From a bacterium (GTDB lineage: Bacteria > Krumholzibacteriota > Krumholzibacteriia > JACNKJ01), in assembly GCA_016873475.1 (NCBI GenBank), contig VGXI01000009.1, positions 1 to 35,798 on the forward strand: DNA of 35,798 nt, in the 5' to 3' direction. Below the pieces are notes generated by a model. It worked only from the letters and a program-made list of their open reading frames with translations, did no database searches and was not told the DNA's origin. How positions within the stretch are numbered: the stretch's first letter is position 1; each line of letters opens with the position of its first letter. The position numbers and the translations under genes were made by a program. This document shows positions 1 through 10,380 of the stretch, piece by piece.

Positions 1-1
1 G

Positions 2-982
2 GGGGGCCGGCTCACCCGCCTGCTCGGCTGGATCTTCATTCCCGCCTTCTTCCTGCTCTACCCGCTGAACGCCCTCTTCGGACCGCTGCTCGGGTACCTG
101 CGGCTGGGCGGCGGGCTCGAGTCGCTGGGGCCCCTGGTGTCGGCGCGCGACGTGCAGGACTTCGTCGAGCACACGGGCGGCGAGGACATCCTCGCCGAGG
201 GCGAGCGCGAGATGATCGCCTCGATCGTCGAGCTGCGCGATACGCCGGTGCGCGAGGTGATGATCCCGCGCATCGACGTCAAGGCGCTCGATGTCGAGAC
301 GCCCTTCGCCGAGGCGAAGGCCTTCGTCGCCCGCTGCGGCCACAGCCGCATCCCGGTCTACAAGGATTCGCTGGACCACGTCCTGGGTATCCTCTACGCG
401 AAGGACCTGCTGCGGCATGAACACGAGCACGCGCAGCAGCAGGGCGAGGGCCGCGTGGGCGCCCCGCCCGCCTTGCCCCTGATGGCCCTGATGCACAAGC
501 CCTACTTCGTGCCCGAGACGAAGATGGCCGCCGACCTCCTGCGCCGCTTCCAGGCCCTGCGCCAGCACCTGGCGATCGTCGTCGACGAGTACGGGGGCAC
601 GGCCGGCATCGTCACCCTCGAGGACCTGCTCGAGGAGATCGTCGGCGAGATCCGCGACGAGTACGATCGCGAAGAGCGGCTCTTCGAGCTGATCGACGCC
701 CGCTCGGCGCGCGTCGACGCCAAGATCGACCTCGAGGAGCTGGGCGAGATCGTCGGTCACACCTTCGTCGAGAGCGAGGAGGACTTCGAGAGCCTCGGCG
801 GCCTGCTGCTCTACCACTCCGGCCGCATCCTCAAGCCCGGCGACGAGCTGACGCTCGATCCCTTCACTTTCCGCGTCGAGAGCGTCCAGCGCCAGCGCAT
901 CGCCAAGGTGATCATGATCAAGGACGGCCTCGCCGCCGACGTGCAGGCCGAGGGCAAGGCGGGGGCGGGAGGGGAGTCGTGA
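2..982 (+). CDS. Hemolysin-family CBS/CorC membrane protein, 5'-truncated
   Basis: The reading frame is open from the first bases of the window, so the true start lies upstream. The visible N-terminal part holds the end of a DUF21/CNNM transmembrane domain (hydrophobic run [13 protein letters not shown]). A pair of CBS domains follows, about 75-240 codons into the visible frame ([31 protein letters not shown]), then a C-terminal CorC_HlyC domain. Proteins of this architecture are inner-membrane transporters or regulators linked to magnesium/cobalt efflux; CBS pairs bind adenine nucleotides. The GTG at 137 is internal, not the start, because coding sequence continues upstream of it. The stop overlaps the next start (GTGA, 979-982), indicating co-translation with the DUF502 gene. 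Family call is firm; the transported ion is not known. Confidence 0.93.
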   Translation, partial: GGRLTRLLGWIFIPAFFLLYPLNALFGPLLGYLRLGGGLESLGPLVSARDVQDFVEHTGGEDILAEGEREMIASIVELRDTPVREVMIPRIDVKALDVETPFAEAKAFVARCGHSRIPVYKDSLDHVLGILYAKDLLRHEHEHAQQQGEGRVGAPPALPLMALMHKPYFVPETKMAADLLRRFQALRQHLAIVVDEYGGTAGIVTLEDLLEEIVGEIRDEYDREERLFELIDARSARVDAKIDLEELGEIVGHTFVESEEDFESLGGLLLYHSGRILKPGDELTLDPFTFRVESVQRQRIAKVIMIKDGLAADVQAEGKAGAGGES

Positions 983-1590
983 TGCGCCGGCTGCGCCGCC
1001 ACCTGCTGACGGGCATCCTCGTCACGCTGCCGACCGTGGTGACGATCTGGCTGCTCTGGCGCATCGTCGCCGCCGTCGACGGCATCCTCGATCCGGTGCA
1101 GCGCCGGCTCTACGGCATGGACATCCCCGGGGTCGGCCTGGCCGTCGTCTTCCTCGTGCTGCTGGTGGCCGGCGCGGTCGGCGGCAACTACCTGGGCCGC
1201 AAGCTGGTCGGGCTCTACCACCTCTTCGTGGTGCGCGTGCCGCTCGCGGGCAAGGTCTATCGCGCGGTGCAGCAGATCCTCGACGTCTTCCTGCGCGACA
1301 ACACGCAGTCCTTCAAGAGCGTGGTCTGCGTGGAATTCCCCCGGCCGGGTGTCTGGGCCTTCGCCTTCGTCGCCAATACCACGCCGCCCGCCTGGGTGCC
1401 GGCCGACGGCCGCCGCTACCTGAACGTCTTCGTGCCGACGACCCCCAATCCCACCTCGGGCTTCCTGCTGCTCGTCCCCGAGTCCGAGGCCCGCGTCCTG
1501 CCCATCAGCGTCGAGGACGCCCTCAAGATCATCATCTCGGGCGGCGCCTGGGTGCCCGGCAGTCCCTTGCCTGCGGAGCCGCAGCCGTGA
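979..1590 (+). CDS. DUF502 family inner-membrane protein
   Basis: This 203-residue protein has two N-terminal membrane helices (about residues 9-30 and 48-70). It carries the DUF502 hallmark P-T-T-P-N-P-T-S-G-F-L-L-L-V-P near residue 155, followed by I-S-V-E-D-A-L-K-I-I-I-S-G-G. The biochemical role of DUF502 proteins is not established; they are conserved small envelope proteins in many bacteria. The start could be the GTG at 979, overlapping the upstream stop, or the ATG immediately after it at 982; the difference is one residue. The downstream gene again overlaps by GTGA (1587-1590). Lying between a CorC-type protein and MgtE, it belongs to a cation/envelope group ahead of recO. Confidence 0.93.
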   Translation: MMRRLRRHLLTGILVTLPTVVTIWLLWRIVAAVDGILDPVQRRLYGMDIPGVGLAVVFLVLLVAGAVGGNYLGRKLVGLYHLFVVRVPLAGKVYRAVQQILDVFLRDNTQSFKSVVCVEFPRPGVWAFAFVANTTPPAWVPADGRRYLNVFVPTTPNPTSGFLLLVPESEARVLPISVEDALKIIISGGAWVPGSPLPAEPQP

Positions 1591-2939
1591 GCGAGCCGGT
1601 GAGCAGCCTGCGCGAGCGCCTCGAGGCCCTGCTCACCGCCGGCCGTGAGGCCGAGCTGGCGGCCCTGCTCGCCGAGCAACCCTCGGAGGAGTTGGAGGAG
1701 ATCTTCACCGAGCTTGACAGCGACGAGCGCCAGGCCGTGCTGCGCCTGCTCGAGCCGGCCGCGGCCGCCGAGGTGCTGGGCGGCGTCGAGGAGGACATCC
1801 AGGAGGAGATCGCCGACGCGCTCAGCGAGCAGGAGCTGGCCGAGCTGGTCGAGGCGATGGACTCCGACGAGGCGGCCGACACGATCCGCCACCTCGAGCC
1901 GGCCGAGCAGGAGCGCGTGCTCGACCTGCTGCCCGCGGACACCGAGTCCGAAGTGCGCGGCCTGCTCCAGCACGAGGAGGACACGGCCGGCGACCTGATG
2001 ATGGCCGAGCTGGCGGCCATCAACGAGAACGCCCTCGTCGCCGAGGCGATCGAGGAGCTGCGGGCGAAGGCCGACGAGATCCGGCAGCTCTACTCGATCT
2101 ACCTCATCGACGGCGAGCGCCGCCTGCGCGGGCAGCTCGGCCTGCGCGAGCTGGTCATCGCCCGCCCGGGGATGCCGCTGAAGGCGCTGATGGAGCCGGT
2201 GCCCGTCACGCTGACGCCCGAGATGGACCAGGAAGAAGTAGCGGCGATCTTCCGCAAGTACGACCTCGTCTCGGCGCCGGTCGTGGACGCGGCCGGCGTG
2301 CTCGTCGGGCGGATCACCGCGGACGACGTCATGGACGTCCTCGCCGAGGAAGCCTGGGAGGACGCCTCGCGCTTCGCGGGCGTCGACAACCTCTCCACCC
2401 GCGCGCGCAACCTCTTCGCGGCGAGCGCGGGACGCCTGCCCTGGCTGGTCCTCGGCCTCGGCGGCGGGCTGCTCTCCGCGCGCATCCTCGCGCACTACCA
2501 GCTCGCGCTGAGCGAGGTGATCACCCTCGCCTTCTTCGTGCCGGTGATCACGGCGCTGGGCGGGAACATCGGCATCCAGTCCTCGACGCTCGTCGTGCGC
2601 GGCCTGGCCACGGGGGAGATCAAGCCCCACGCCCTGCCGCTGCGCCTGCTGCGCGAGCTGGGGATCTCCCTCTTCAACGGCCTGATCATCGGCCTGATCT
2701 CCTTCCTCGTCGTCTGGCTCTGGCTCGGCAATCCGGGGCTGGCGACCGTCGTCTCGCTCTCGATGCTGAGCGTGGTCATCTGGGCAACCACGACCGGCGC
2801 CCTCGTGCCCGTGCTCCTCGAGCGCTTCGGCCTCGACCCCGCCTATGCGACCGGCCCCTTCGTGACGACGACGAACGACATCGTCGACCTCACGCTCTAC
2901 ATGCTGGTCGCTCGCGCCCTGCGCTTCCTGCTGGTCTAG
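1587..2939 (+). CDS. mgtE: Magnesium transporter MgtE
   Basis: This 450-residue protein has the full MgtE layout. Residues 1-130 form the acidic, leucine-rich helical N domain (repeated L-x-x-L-x-x-x-E-x-A-A/E patterns). Residues about 130-255 are a CBS pair ([29 protein letters not shown]). From about 280 there are five membrane helices, with the pore signature [21 protein letters not shown]. MgtE dimers conduct Mg2+ across the inner membrane, and the N and CBS domains act as the Mg2+-sensing gate. The start is the GTG in the GTGA overlap with the DUF502 gene. Length is normal for the family. The neighbouring CorC-type protein makes a functional link to Mg2+ homeostasis likely. Confidence 0.96.
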   Translation: MSEPVSSLRERLEALLTAGREAELAALLAEQPSEELEEIFTELDSDERQAVLRLLEPAAAAEVLGGVEEDIQEEIADALSEQELAELVEAMDSDEAADTIRHLEPAEQERVLDLLPADTESEVRGLLQHEEDTAGDLMMAELAAINENALVAEAIEELRAKADEIRQLYSIYLIDGERRLRGQLGLRELVIARPGMPLKALMEPVPVTLTPEMDQEEVAAIFRKYDLVSAPVVDAAGVLVGRITADDVMDVLAEEAWEDASRFAGVDNLSTRARNLFAASAGRLPWLVLGLGGGLLSARILAHYQLALSEVITLAFFVPVITALGGNIGIQSSTLVVRGLATGEIKPHALPLRLLRELGISLFNGLIIGLISFLVVWLWLGNPGLATVVSLSMLSVVIWATTTGALVPVLLERFGLDPAYATGPFVTTTNDIVDLTLYMLVARALRFLLV

Positions 2940-2941
2940 CC

Positions 2942-3745
2942 GTGGCTCTGCTCGCGAGCCGGGCGCGCGTCCTGCGCTGCTACGCCCTCGGCGAGACGAG
3001 CCTGATCGCGGTGCTGCTCACCGAGGAGGCTGGGCTCCTGCGCGCCGTCGGCAAGGGCGCGCGCGAGCTGAGGAGCCGCCTGCGCGGACTGCTCGCGCCC
3101 GGCGCCGCCCTCGACGTACAGGTCTACCTGAGGCCGCGCGGCGGCCTGCACCTGCTGCGCGAGGCGAGCGGGCGCCGGCCGCTGCCGCGCGCCGAGGCCG
3201 GGCTGGCCCCCCTCTGCCTGCGCCTGGCCGCGCTCGAACTCGTGGCGGCGACCACCGAGGAAGGGGAGGCGATGGCGGGCCTCTTTCCCCTGCTCGAGGA
3301 ATTCCTCGCCCTCTACGAGACGGAAACGCCCCCCACGCCGGGCTGGAGCGCCTTCCTCGCCTTCGAGGCGGGCCTGCTCGCCCTGCACGGCGTCTCCGGC
3401 GGCGCCGACCTCGCGCGCTGCGGCCTCTGCGGCCGGCCGCTGGCGGCGGGCGAGACGCGCTTCCTGCCCGGCGAGGGCCTCTTCGCCTGCGGCGCCCACC
3501 CGGAGCCGGGAATGGCGCTTGCGCCCGAGGAGAGGGACTGGCTATTGTCGGTCTTCCGCGCGCAGCCCGCCGCGCTCGCCGCGCGGGAGATGCCGGAGGC
3601 CCTGCGCGTCCGCGTCGGCCGCGTGCTGCACCTCTCGCTCAGCCGCCACTTGCCCGGCTACAAGTCGCCGCGTTCGCTCGCGGTGCTGGGCAGTGCCCGG
3701 CGTGGAGACGCGGGTTCCCCCGCTGTCGAGGAGGAGGAGCCTTGA
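2942..3745 (+). CDS. recO: DNA repair protein RecO
   Basis: This 267-residue protein matches RecO. An N-terminal OB-fold ([22 protein letters not shown]) is followed by a helical C-terminal domain with a zinc-binding pattern. The visible metal ligands are C-x2-C (C-G-L-C) near residue 160 and C-x2-H (C-G-A-H) near 183, so the last ligand of the usual CxxC is a His. RecO loads RecA with RecR on SSB-coated gaps and anneals single strands. The GTG start lies two bases after the mgtE stop. Its own stop is within the TTGA overlap with glyQ. The last ~20 residues, after [10 protein letters not shown], look like an unconserved tail. Confidence 0.93.
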   Translation: MALLASRARVLRCYALGETSLIAVLLTEEAGLLRAVGKGARELRSRLRGLLAPGAALDVQVYLRPRGGLHLLREASGRRPLPRAEAGLAPLCLRLAALELVAATTEEGEAMAGLFPLLEEFLALYETETPPTPGWSAFLAFEAGLLALHGVSGGADLARCGLCGRPLAAGETRFLPGEGLFACGAHPEPGMALAPEERDWLLSVFRAQPAALAAREMPEALRVRVGRVLHLSLSRHLPGYKSPRSLAVLGSARRGDAGSPAVEEEEP

Positions 3746-4638
3746 GCTACCAGGACATGATCCTGCGCCTGGCCCAGTTCTGGTCCGCGCAGGGCTGCAC
3801 GCTGCTGCAGCCCTACAACTCCGAGGTGGGGGCGGGAACCTTCAACCCGGCCACCTTCCTGCGCGTGCTCGGGCCGGAGCCCTGGCGGGCGGCCTACGTC
3901 GAGCCCAGCCGCCGGCCCAAGGACGGGCGCTACGCCGAGAATCCGAATCGCCTGCAGCAGTTCGACCAGTACCAGGTCGTGCTCAAGCCCGAGCCCCCGG
4001 ACGTGCAGGACCTCTATCTCGAGAGTCTGCGCACCATCGGCGTCGACCTCGATCGCCACGAGATCCGCTTCGTCGAGGACGACTGGGAGAGTCCCACGCT
4101 CGGCGCCGCGGGCCTCGGCTGGGAGGTCTGGCTGGACGGCATGGAGATCACGCAGTTCACCTACTTCCAGTCGGTGGGCGGCTACGAGCTGAAGCCGATC
4201 ACCGCCGAGCTGACCTACGGCCTCATGCGCATCGCGATGTACCTGCAGGGCGTGGACCACGTGCTCAACCTCGACTGGGGCGGCGGCCTCACCTGGGGCC
4301 AGGTCAACGCCTCATTCGAGCGCGACTTCTCCGCCTTCAACTTCGAGCAGGCGGACGTGCCGCTGCACTTCGAGCTCTTCGCGCGCTTCGAGGCCGAGGC
4401 CCAGCGCCTGCTCGAGGCCGGCCTCGTCGCGCCGGGCTACGACTACGTGATCAAGTGCTCGCACGTCTTCAACGTGCTCGAGGCGCGCGGCGCGATCAGC
4501 GTCTCCGAGCGCACCGGCTACATCACGCGGGTGCGCAACCTGGCGCGGCGCGCGGCGCGTGCCTATCTCGCCCAGCGCGAGGCGCTCGGCTTCCCGCTGC
4601 TGGCGCCGGCCACGGAGGGACGCGATGGCCAGGGCTGA
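3742..4638 (+). CDS. glyQ: Glycine--tRNA ligase alpha subunit
   Basis: This 298-residue protein has the conserved alpha-subunit blocks: an N-terminal F-W-x2-Q-G-C-x-L-x-Q-P-Y, then Y-V-E-P-S-R-R-P-x-D-G-R-Y-x-E-N-P-N-R near residue 53, and [12 protein letters not shown] near 110. With GlyS it forms the (alpha-beta)2 enzyme that charges tRNA-Gly; the alpha subunit holds the catalytic core. The start is TTG at 3742, overlapping the recO stop as TTGA. It is preceded by a very strong purine-rich site (GAGGAGGAG, 3730-3738), which supports the TTG choice. The reading frame overlaps glyS by 14 bases, as expected for subunits made in equal amounts. Confidence 0.97.
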   Translation: MSYQDMILRLAQFWSAQGCTLLQPYNSEVGAGTFNPATFLRVLGPEPWRAAYVEPSRRPKDGRYAENPNRLQQFDQYQVVLKPEPPDVQDLYLESLRTIGVDLDRHEIRFVEDDWESPTLGAAGLGWEVWLDGMEITQFTYFQSVGGYELKPITAELTYGLMRIAMYLQGVDHVLNLDWGGGLTWGQVNASFERDFSAFNFEQADVPLHFELFARFEAEAQRLLEAGLVAPGYDYVIKCSHVFNVLEARGAISVSERTGYITRVRNLARRAARAYLAQREALGFPLLAPATEGRDGQG

Positions 4639-6793
4639 CTTCCTGCTCGAGATCGGCTGCGAGGAGATCCCCGTCGCCTACATCGAGCCCGCGCTCGGGC
4701 AGCTCGCCGAGGGGCTGACGGCGCAACTGGCCGCCGCGCGCCTCGACCACGGCGCCGTGCAGCGCTTCGCCACCGCGCGGCGCCTCGCCCTGCTCGTCGA
4801 GAATCTCGCGCTCGCGCAGGTCGACCGCGAGGAGGAACTGACGGGTCCGCCCGTCGCCGCCGCCTTCAAAGACGGCTGGCCCACCCCGGCCGCCCTCGGC
4901 TTCGCGAAGAGCCAGGGCGTCGAGCTGGCGGCCTGCCATACCCTCGAGACCCCGCGCGGCGCCTACCTCGCCCTGTGCCGCCGCGTGCCGGGGCGGCCCG
5001 CCGCCGAGCTGCTCGCGGAGGGCCTGCCCGGCCTCATCCTCGGCCTGCGCTTTCCCAAGACGATGACCTGGGGCGACGGCGCGCTGCGCTTCGCGCGGCC
5101 CATCCGCTGGCTGGTCGCGCTGCTGGACGCGGAGGTCCTCCCGCTCGCGCTCGGCGGCCTGCAGGCCGGGCGCGTGAGCGCGGGGCGTCGCCAGACGGCG
5201 ACGCCCACCGTCGCGATCCCCCGCGCCGCGGGCTACGCCGAGGCGCTGCGGAGCGCGGGCGTCGAGCCCGACCCCGCGCGGCGGCGGGGGCAGGCCCTCG
5301 CCAGCGCCCGCGCCTGTGCCGAGGCGCTCGGCGCGCGGCTCGTCGAGGACGAGGAGCTCGCCGACACGGTCAACTACCTCAGCGAGTGGCCCGTCGCCCT
5401 GGCCGGCAGCTTCGCGCCCGAGCTACTCGCGCTGCCGCGCGAGGTCGTGACGACGGCGATGAAGGCGCACCAGCGCTACTTCTCCGTCGAAGACGCGGCG
5501 GGGCGCCTCGCGCCGCATTTCATCGTCATCCTCAACGGCGAGCGGCCCGATCCGGCGGAGCTCCGGCGCGGCAACGAGCGCGTGCTCGCCGCGCGGCTCG
5601 CCGACGCGCGTTTCTACTGGGAGGAGGACCGCCGCAGCGGGCTCGCGGGCCTGCGCGAGCGCCTCGACGCCGTCGTCTGGATCGAGGGCTTCGGCAGCCT
5701 GGGCGAGCGCAGCGAGCGCCTGCGCGCGCTCGCCGCTCGGCTGGTGGACGCGCTGCCCGCGCTCGCGCTGGACCGCGAGGCCCTCGACTGGGCGGCGCGC
5801 TTCTGCAAGGTCGATCTCGCCAGCGAGATGATCAAGGACGGCAAGGAGTTCACCAAGCTCCAGGGCCTGATGGGCCGCGAGTACGCCCTCGCCGAGGGCG
5901 CGCCGCCCGCGCGCGCGGCGCTGCTGTTCGAGCACGTCCTGCCCCGCCAAGCGGGCGACGGCCTGCCCGCCTCCCGCGAGGGCGCGCTGCTGGCGCTCGC
6001 CGATCGCCTGGACGCCGTCGCCGGCCTCTGGCAGGCGGGCTTCGCGCCCACGGGGTCGAAGGATCCCTATGCCTTGCGCCGCCAGGCCCTGGCCTGCCTG
6101 CGCCTGCTGATCGAGAAGGAGCTGCCGCTGCGCCTGGACGCCCTGATCGCCGCGGCCCTGGCGGGCTATCCGGCGGCCGACGCGAGCGCGCTTGCCCCGG
6201 CCCTGCTCGATTTCTTCCTCGGCCGCTTCGAGGGGCTGATGGAAGAGGCGGGCGTCGCTCCGGACGTCTTCAACGCCGTGGTGGAGAGCGGCGAGCTGCG
6301 GGTGCTGGACCTGAGGGCGCGCGCCCTGGCGCTCAACGCTCTGCGCGGCGACGCCGCGTTCGAGCGGCTGGTGATCGGCGCGCGCCGCGTCGTGAACATC
6401 CTCGCCAAGGAGGGCCAGGCGAGCGACGCCGGGGCCGCGGGCGCCGACCTCGCGACCTGGGCGGCCGGGGGGGGCGCCCTGCCCTACGGGTATCGCCCGG
6501 AGGCGCTGCGCGAGCCGGCCGAGCAGGCGCTGCATGCCGCGGTGGCTTCGGCGGCGCCCGCTCTCGCGGCGGCGGCCGCGGCCCGCCGCTACGAGGGCGC
6601 CTACCGAGATCTGGCCGGACTGAGCGGCGCCATCGCCGCCTACTTCGACGGGGTCATGGTCAATGCCGAGGATCCGGCCCTGCGGGCCAACCGGCTGGCC
6701 TTCCTGCACAATCTCGCCCAGCTGTTTCTCCACTTCGCAAACTTCGCCCGGGTCGTGCTCGAGGGGGAGCGGGAGAGCGTCCCGGGTCGCTAG
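4625..6793 (+). CDS. glyS: Glycine--tRNA ligase beta subunit
   Basis: This 722-residue protein begins with the family hallmark [11 protein letters not shown] and contains the conserved middle block [12 protein letters not shown] near residue 480. The C-terminal part is the helical anticodon-binding domain. The beta subunit recognises tRNA-Gly and pairs with GlyQ. ATG at 4625 was chosen because it is preceded by GGAGGGA and starts right at the conserved N terminus. The frame is open further upstream (from 4559), but that is glyQ sequence read in another frame. GlyS closes the housekeeping operon. In some bacteria I remember glyS being followed directly by ppdK, whereas here ~18 kb separates them. 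Confidence 0.97.
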   Translation: MARADFLLEIGCEEIPVAYIEPALGQLAEGLTAQLAAARLDHGAVQRFATARRLALLVENLALAQVDREEELTGPPVAAAFKDGWPTPAALGFAKSQGVELAACHTLETPRGAYLALCRRVPGRPAAELLAEGLPGLILGLRFPKTMTWGDGALRFARPIRWLVALLDAEVLPLALGGLQAGRVSAGRRQTATPTVAIPRAAGYAEALRSAGVEPDPARRRGQALASARACAEALGARLVEDEELADTVNYLSEWPVALAGSFAPELLALPREVVTTAMKAHQRYFSVEDAAGRLAPHFIVILNGERPDPAELRRGNERVLAARLADARFYWEEDRRSGLAGLRERLDAVVWIEGFGSLGERSERLRALAARLVDALPALALDREALDWAARFCKVDLASEMIKDGKEFTKLQGLMGREYALAEGAPPARAALLFEHVLPRQAGDGLPASREGALLALADRLDAVAGLWQAGFAPTGSKDPYALRRQALACLRLLIEKELPLRLDALIAAALAGYPAADASALAPALLDFFLGRFEGLMEEAGVAPDVFNAVVESGELRVLDLRARALALNALRGDAAFERLVIGARRVVNILAKEGQASDAGAAGADLATWAAGGGALPYGYRPEALREPAEQALHAAVASAAPALAAAAAARRYEGAYRDLAGLSGAIAAYFDGVMVNAEDPALRANRLAFLHNLAQLFLHFANFARVVLEGERESVPGR

Positions 6794-6834
6794 GCGGCGG
6801 CTGCGGGCATGCATGGGAGGGGGAGGGCTGTCAA

Positions 6835-6853
6835 GCCCCTTGTGGGGCCCTTT
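6835..6853 (+). terminator. Possible weak terminator after glyS
   Basis: A short hairpin, GCCCC (6835-6839), loop TTGT, GGGGC (6844-6848), is followed by CCTTT. It lies 40 bases after the glyS stop and just before a strong promoter, where the end of the housekeeping operon would be expected. The T-run is poor, so termination may be weak or Rho-dependent. Confidence 0.4.
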
Positions 6854-6883
6854 GGCGTCCGACCGGCATTACCGCGCCGCGAC

Positions 6884-6913
6884 TTGACTTCGCAAACCCC
6901 GGACGCTTAGACT
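6884..6913 (+). promoter_or_regulatory. Sigma70-like promoter for secreted paralogue A
   Basis: TTGACT (6884-6889) is followed after 18 bases by TAGACT (6908-6913), in a locally AT-richer patch within very GC-rich DNA. Transcription would begin near 6920, giving a leader of about 265 bases before the ATG at 7185. The same TTGACTT plus 18-base spacing recurs upstream of lipoprotein B (13943). Confidence 0.6.
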
Positions 6914-6919
6914 ATTAGC

Positions 6920-7184
6920 ACTCGGATTGGGTCTTCGTGTCTGGACCCGTGATGCAGGTCGGGACTTGCCAAGCCTTCCTGAAGCCTGAGCGGCGGGGAC
7001 AGAGACTCCCGGAACTGGGGGCGGCCATCCTGCGGTGCCGCTGCAATTCCGGGCGGGGGCCCCCGTCCCGGGTCCCAACGGTCTCGGGGGAACGGAGTTC
7101 CAGGCCGAGTAGCCCCACGGGCCGGTCCGGATCTGGCCCGACTGAATCGTCTCGAAACAACCTTGCCTCAATTGGGGGGTAATA
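6920..7184 (+). promoter_or_regulatory. Long structured 5' leader of paralogue A
   Basis: The 391-base gap 6794-7184 has no gene. Its last ~265 bases would be the transcribed leader and contain consecutive stable hairpins. 7050-7070 is a GC-rich stem with a GGCC loop and one bulge. 7083-7109 has outer arms CTCGG/CCGAG and inner arms GGAAC (7089-7093)/GTTCC (7097-7101). 7118-7140 has arms CGGGCC/GGCCCG. The start codon is preceded by GGGGGG (7174-7179) and an AT-rich TAATA rather than a standard AGGAGG. I recognise no known riboswitch. The leader may stabilise the mRNA or control translation. Confidence 0.5.
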
Positions 7185-10100
7185 ATGAAGAGGATCCTCT
7201 CTCTGACCCTTAGCCTCGCGCTGGTGCTGACGGCGGCGAGTGCCGGGTTCGCGCGGGATGTCGCCAAGGACACCCGTCTGAACTTCGAGCATCTCGGCTC
7301 CCCGCTGGAGCCCATCTCGACCACGGGCATGCGGGCAGACACGTTCTTCCTGTTTGCTGGGTCGGGCCCGGGTTCCTACGGTTCCGCGGGCACCAACGCG
7401 CGTGGCTTCACCTTCGACAACGCCGGCGGTCCGGCCACGGCTGGGTGGACGACCGTGGACGTGACGGCGCAGCCGGATGCCTACTGGCACCTGCAGGCGC
7501 TGACCCTGAGCAACGGCCACGCCACGGACTTCCAGTCGGCGGCCGGCCTGCCTCCGACGGGCGGCCCGGGCGGCGATACCGTGAACGACTACGCCTGGTG
7601 GTGCGGCCGTGCGAACGTCTGCGGCTGGATCAACCCCACCGGTTACGGCGGCGGCTGGAACCAGTGGCTCGAGCTCACGGTCCCGGTGGCGGCGACTGCC
7701 GGCAGCCTCGAGTTCGACTACGTCGGCGACTTCGAGGGCGATGTCTACGACTTCTTCACGCTGTACTCGAAGACCGGCGCCAACGATCCCGTCGAGCTGC
7801 TGAGCAACGCGGTCAGCGGCGAGCAGATCGTGACCCACTACGGGCCGATCGCCTTCGGGAACATCGACAAGCTGATCTTCGCCTTCGTGTCCGACGGCGG
7901 CTGGTCCGACGAGGACGGTTCCTTCATCACCGACATCGGTGCCGTGTGGATCGACAACATCGAGATCGACTACACCGGTGCGACGGACGTCGCGTGGAAC
8001 TTCGAGAGCGGTAACGAGGCGGACTTCCCCGCGCTCGATGCCACCTTCCCCGCGGGTGCCGGCGCCTACGGCGCGCTGTATGCGAACCTGTTCTCCGAGG
8101 ACATCTGCATCACGAACTCGACCTACGCCTGGGCGTTCTTCGATCTGAACACGACGAACCCCGAGTACCCGATCCCGGTGACTCCCTACGGTCCGCCGTA
8201 CTTCGAGAACGGCATCCAGAGCCCGATGCTGGAGAAGGCGCACATGCTGGGCGACCCCGTCGGCATGAGCTTCAACGATGCCCACGGGTCGAACTCCCAG
8301 TTCGTGTTCAGCATCCTGGTCTACTGGGACATGCCGCTCAACACGCTGGTGTTCCTCCAGTCCGACGTGGCGGCGCGCACCGTCGAGGTGCCCTGCCTCG
8401 GCCAGTGGGCGAACAACAACATTGTGTACTACGGCGGCGGCATCACGGCGTGGCTGACCCATACCCGGGACTACACGCTGCAGCTGGCGACTTCGGCGGG
8501 GGCCGGCAACACCATCGATGGTGCCGTTCTCCGTCTGAAGACCCTCGACATGTGTCCCTTCTGGTGCAACGTCTACGGCGATGGTACCGGTCACACGCCC
8601 GCGCCCTACATGGATGTCATTTCCGCGCGCTTGATCAACACCTCGTCGATCGCCTGGGACATCGATGTCTTCCATCGCTTCCAGGACAACTTCCCCGAAG
8701 TGGGCGGCACGGTCCGGATCGACAGCGCCATCGACGTCCAGCCGGTCAGCGGCACGACCCTGGTCATCGGCGACTCCACGAAGATCAAGCTGAACATGGA
8801 CGGCAACGGCGGCATCAAGCAGGACCTCACGAGTGTTCCTGGCGAGACCCGTCCGAGCCTGTACATGCACTTCCGCGTGGCGGCCGGCCCGCACGCGGGG
8901 TCCACGAGCGCGTTGATGAGCGACCCGGATGCCACCGACGGCATCTACTCGCCTCGCATCGGCACGACCGTCGTGAACGGCGAGACCTGGAACGTCGCGG
9001 TTGCTGATACCGCGCGCTACCAGGGCACCATCAGCCCGGGCTCGTATGCCTTCGACCTCGCGGAGGACTACTTCGTGGCGGGCGATGTCATCCAGCTGTA
9101 CTACAAGGGCACCGCGGTCGACAACACGATGCAGACGCGTCCGGCTTGGGCCGAGAGCAGCAACCCCGATCTGCGTTCGTACTACATCGTGCGCTGCCTG
9201 CCGACGGCGGGTGCGACGATGCTGCTGTGCGACGACGATTTCGGGAATCAGCCCTGGTGGGACGAGGCGTTCCTGTACAACGGCTACGCCGGTTACGACG
9301 TCTACGCGACCCAGGCGCCGAGCTCCGGTCTGCACAACGGTCTCGGTGGCCGTGCGGAGGTCGGGGACATCGACCAGTACGACGTGATCGTGTGGGACAG
9401 CGGCGATCTGCCCAGCTACACGATCCAGAACGCGCTGCCCGACGACCTGACCTTCGACGACGTGCTGCTGGACGACTGGCTCAGGAACAGCGCCAAGAAC
9501 ACCTGCCTCTGGGTGATGGGCAACGAAGTGGCCAACGACCTCGATAACGAGGCGAGCTTCCTGAACATCAACCTGGGCGCGACGCACATCCTGGACGGTA
9601 GCCACTACAACGACGTGACCGGCATCCTGGTGCCGCAGGTGAAGTCGGTGCATCCGGCCCTGCTGATCGGCGGCCAGCAGCCCACCTTCCGGGTGGACGC
9701 CGGCTGTCCGTTCGTGCGCAACCTGGACCTCGTCGAGAAGAACGACGCCATGGCCGTCGATGCGATGGCCTGGAGCGTCGTCACGGGTGCTCCCACCTCG
9801 CGTGCGGGCATCTACAACACGGACCCGGATGGCAACGGCTTGATCACGAGCCCGGGCGGCTACACCAACCGGACGCTGTTCAACCCGTTCGGCTACTACG
9901 AGGTCTGGGACGAGGGCTTCGGCATTCCGCAGGGCTACGACTACGCGCGCCGTATGGTCGGCGACGTGCTGACGAACCTCTGTGGCTTCGAAGCCAACTC
10001 CACCCCGAACAACGCGGGTGAGGTGCCGGCGAGCTTCGCGCTCAAGGGCAACTTCCCCAACCCCTTCAACCCCAAGACCACGATTCGCTTCGCCCTCGCT

Positions 10101-10307
10101 GCCAGCGAGCACGTGCACCTGAACGTGTACGATCTCGGCGGCCGCCTGGTGAAGACTCTGGTTGACGAGCCGATGACGGCCGCCAACCACGAGGTGGTTT
10201 GGGACGGCACCGACAGCGGCGGCGCCAAGGTCGCCAGCGGCGTGTACTTCTACAAGCTCGTCGCGGGTGATTTCAACGCCACCGAGAAGATGGTGATGCT
10301 CAAGTAG
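7185..10307 (+). CDS. Secreted protein A with C-terminal sorting-type (FlgD-Ig-like) domain
   Basis: This 1,040-residue exported protein starts with a clear signal peptide (about 1-23, cleavage after G-F-A). Residues ~45-265 form an aromatic, Gly/Asp-rich beta module (repeated W-W, D-Y-V/T, D-N-I-E-I-D-Y) that looks like a jelly-roll. About 678-870 is a flavodoxin/GATase-like segment (A-T-M-L-L-C-D-D-D, V-I-V-W-D-S-G-D-L) with no catalytic set that I can identify. The last ~90 residues are an FlgD-Ig/type A sorting-type domain (N-F-P-N-P-F-N-P-K-T-T-I-R-F-A-L to a final V-M-L-K). Such domains direct export and surface attachment where a type IX system exists. Codons show more CGT/GGT than in neighbours, hinting at high expression (visual impression). 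It has its own promoter, leader and terminator, so it is probably a single-gene transcript. Molecular function unknown. Confidence 0.9.
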   Translation: MKRILSLTLSLALVLTAASAGFARDVAKDTRLNFEHLGSPLEPISTTGMRADTFFLFAGSGPGSYGSAGTNARGFTFDNAGGPATAGWTTVDVTAQPDAYWHLQALTLSNGHATDFQSAAGLPPTGGPGGDTVNDYAWWCGRANVCGWINPTGYGGGWNQWLELTVPVAATAGSLEFDYVGDFEGDVYDFFTLYSKTGANDPVELLSNAVSGEQIVTHYGPIAFGNIDKLIFAFVSDGGWSDEDGSFITDIGAVWIDNIEIDYTGATDVAWNFESGNEADFPALDATFPAGAGAYGALYANLFSEDICITNSTYAWAFFDLNTTNPEYPIPVTPYGPPYFENGIQSPMLEKAHMLGDPVGMSFNDAHGSNSQFVFSILVYWDMPLNTLVFLQSDVAARTVEVPCLGQWANNNIVYYGGGITAWLTHTRDYTLQLATSAGAGNTIDGAVLRLKTLDMCPFWCNVYGDGTGHTPAPYMDVISARLINTSSIAWDIDVFHRFQDNFPEVGGTVRIDSAIDVQPVSGTTLVIGDSTKIKLNMDGNGGIKQDLTSVPGETRPSLYMHFRVAAGPHAGSTSALMSDPDATDGIYSPRIGTTVVNGETWNVAVADTARYQGTISPGSYAFDLAEDYFVAGDVIQLYYKGTAVDNTMQTRPAWAESSNPDLRSYYIVRCLPTAGATMLLCDDDFGNQPWWDEAFLYNGYAGYDVYATQAPSSGLHNGLGGRAEVGDIDQYDVIVWDSGDLPSYTIQNALPDDLTFDDVLLDDWLRNSAKNTCLWVMGNEVANDLDNEASFLNINLGATHILDGSHYNDVTGILVPQVKSVHPALLIGGQQPTFRVDAGCPFVRNLDLVEKNDAMAVDAMAWSVVTGAPTSRAGIYNTDPDGNGLITSPGGYTNRTLFNPFGYYEVWDEGFGIPQGYDYARRMVGDVLTNLCGFEANSTPNNAGEVPASFALKGNFPNPFNPKTTIRFALAASEHVHLNVYDLGGRLVKTLVDEPMTAANHEVVWDGTDSGGAKVASGVYFYKLVAGDFNATEKMVMLK

Positions 10308-10308
10308 A

Positions 10309-10375
10309 GCGCTCGCCTGCATCCTCTCGCGCGCGAACAACGCGCGCGACCCGGATGCAAGCTCGCTTGCGAGGC
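10309..10375 (+). repeat. Structured intergenic element, copy 1
   Basis: This 67-base element directly follows the stop of A. It folds into a two-tier stem-loop. The outer arms are GCCTGCATCC (10315-10324) and GGATGCAAGC (10353-10362), with one mismatch. The inner arms are TCGCGCGCG (10327-10335) and CGCGCGCGA (10341-10349), closing an AACAA loop. It is an imperfect direct repeat of 10411-10476, and the base changes between copies preserve pairing. It lies just upstream of the terminator. Confidence 0.75.
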
Positions 10376-10380
10376 AGAGA

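Noticed and set aside
6920-7184. A cyclic-di-GMP or other known riboswitch in the leader of A
   Set aside because: The conserved cores that I know (for example the GEMM GGGCAAACC and GGACGCAAAG blocks) are absent, so only a generic structured leader is claimed.
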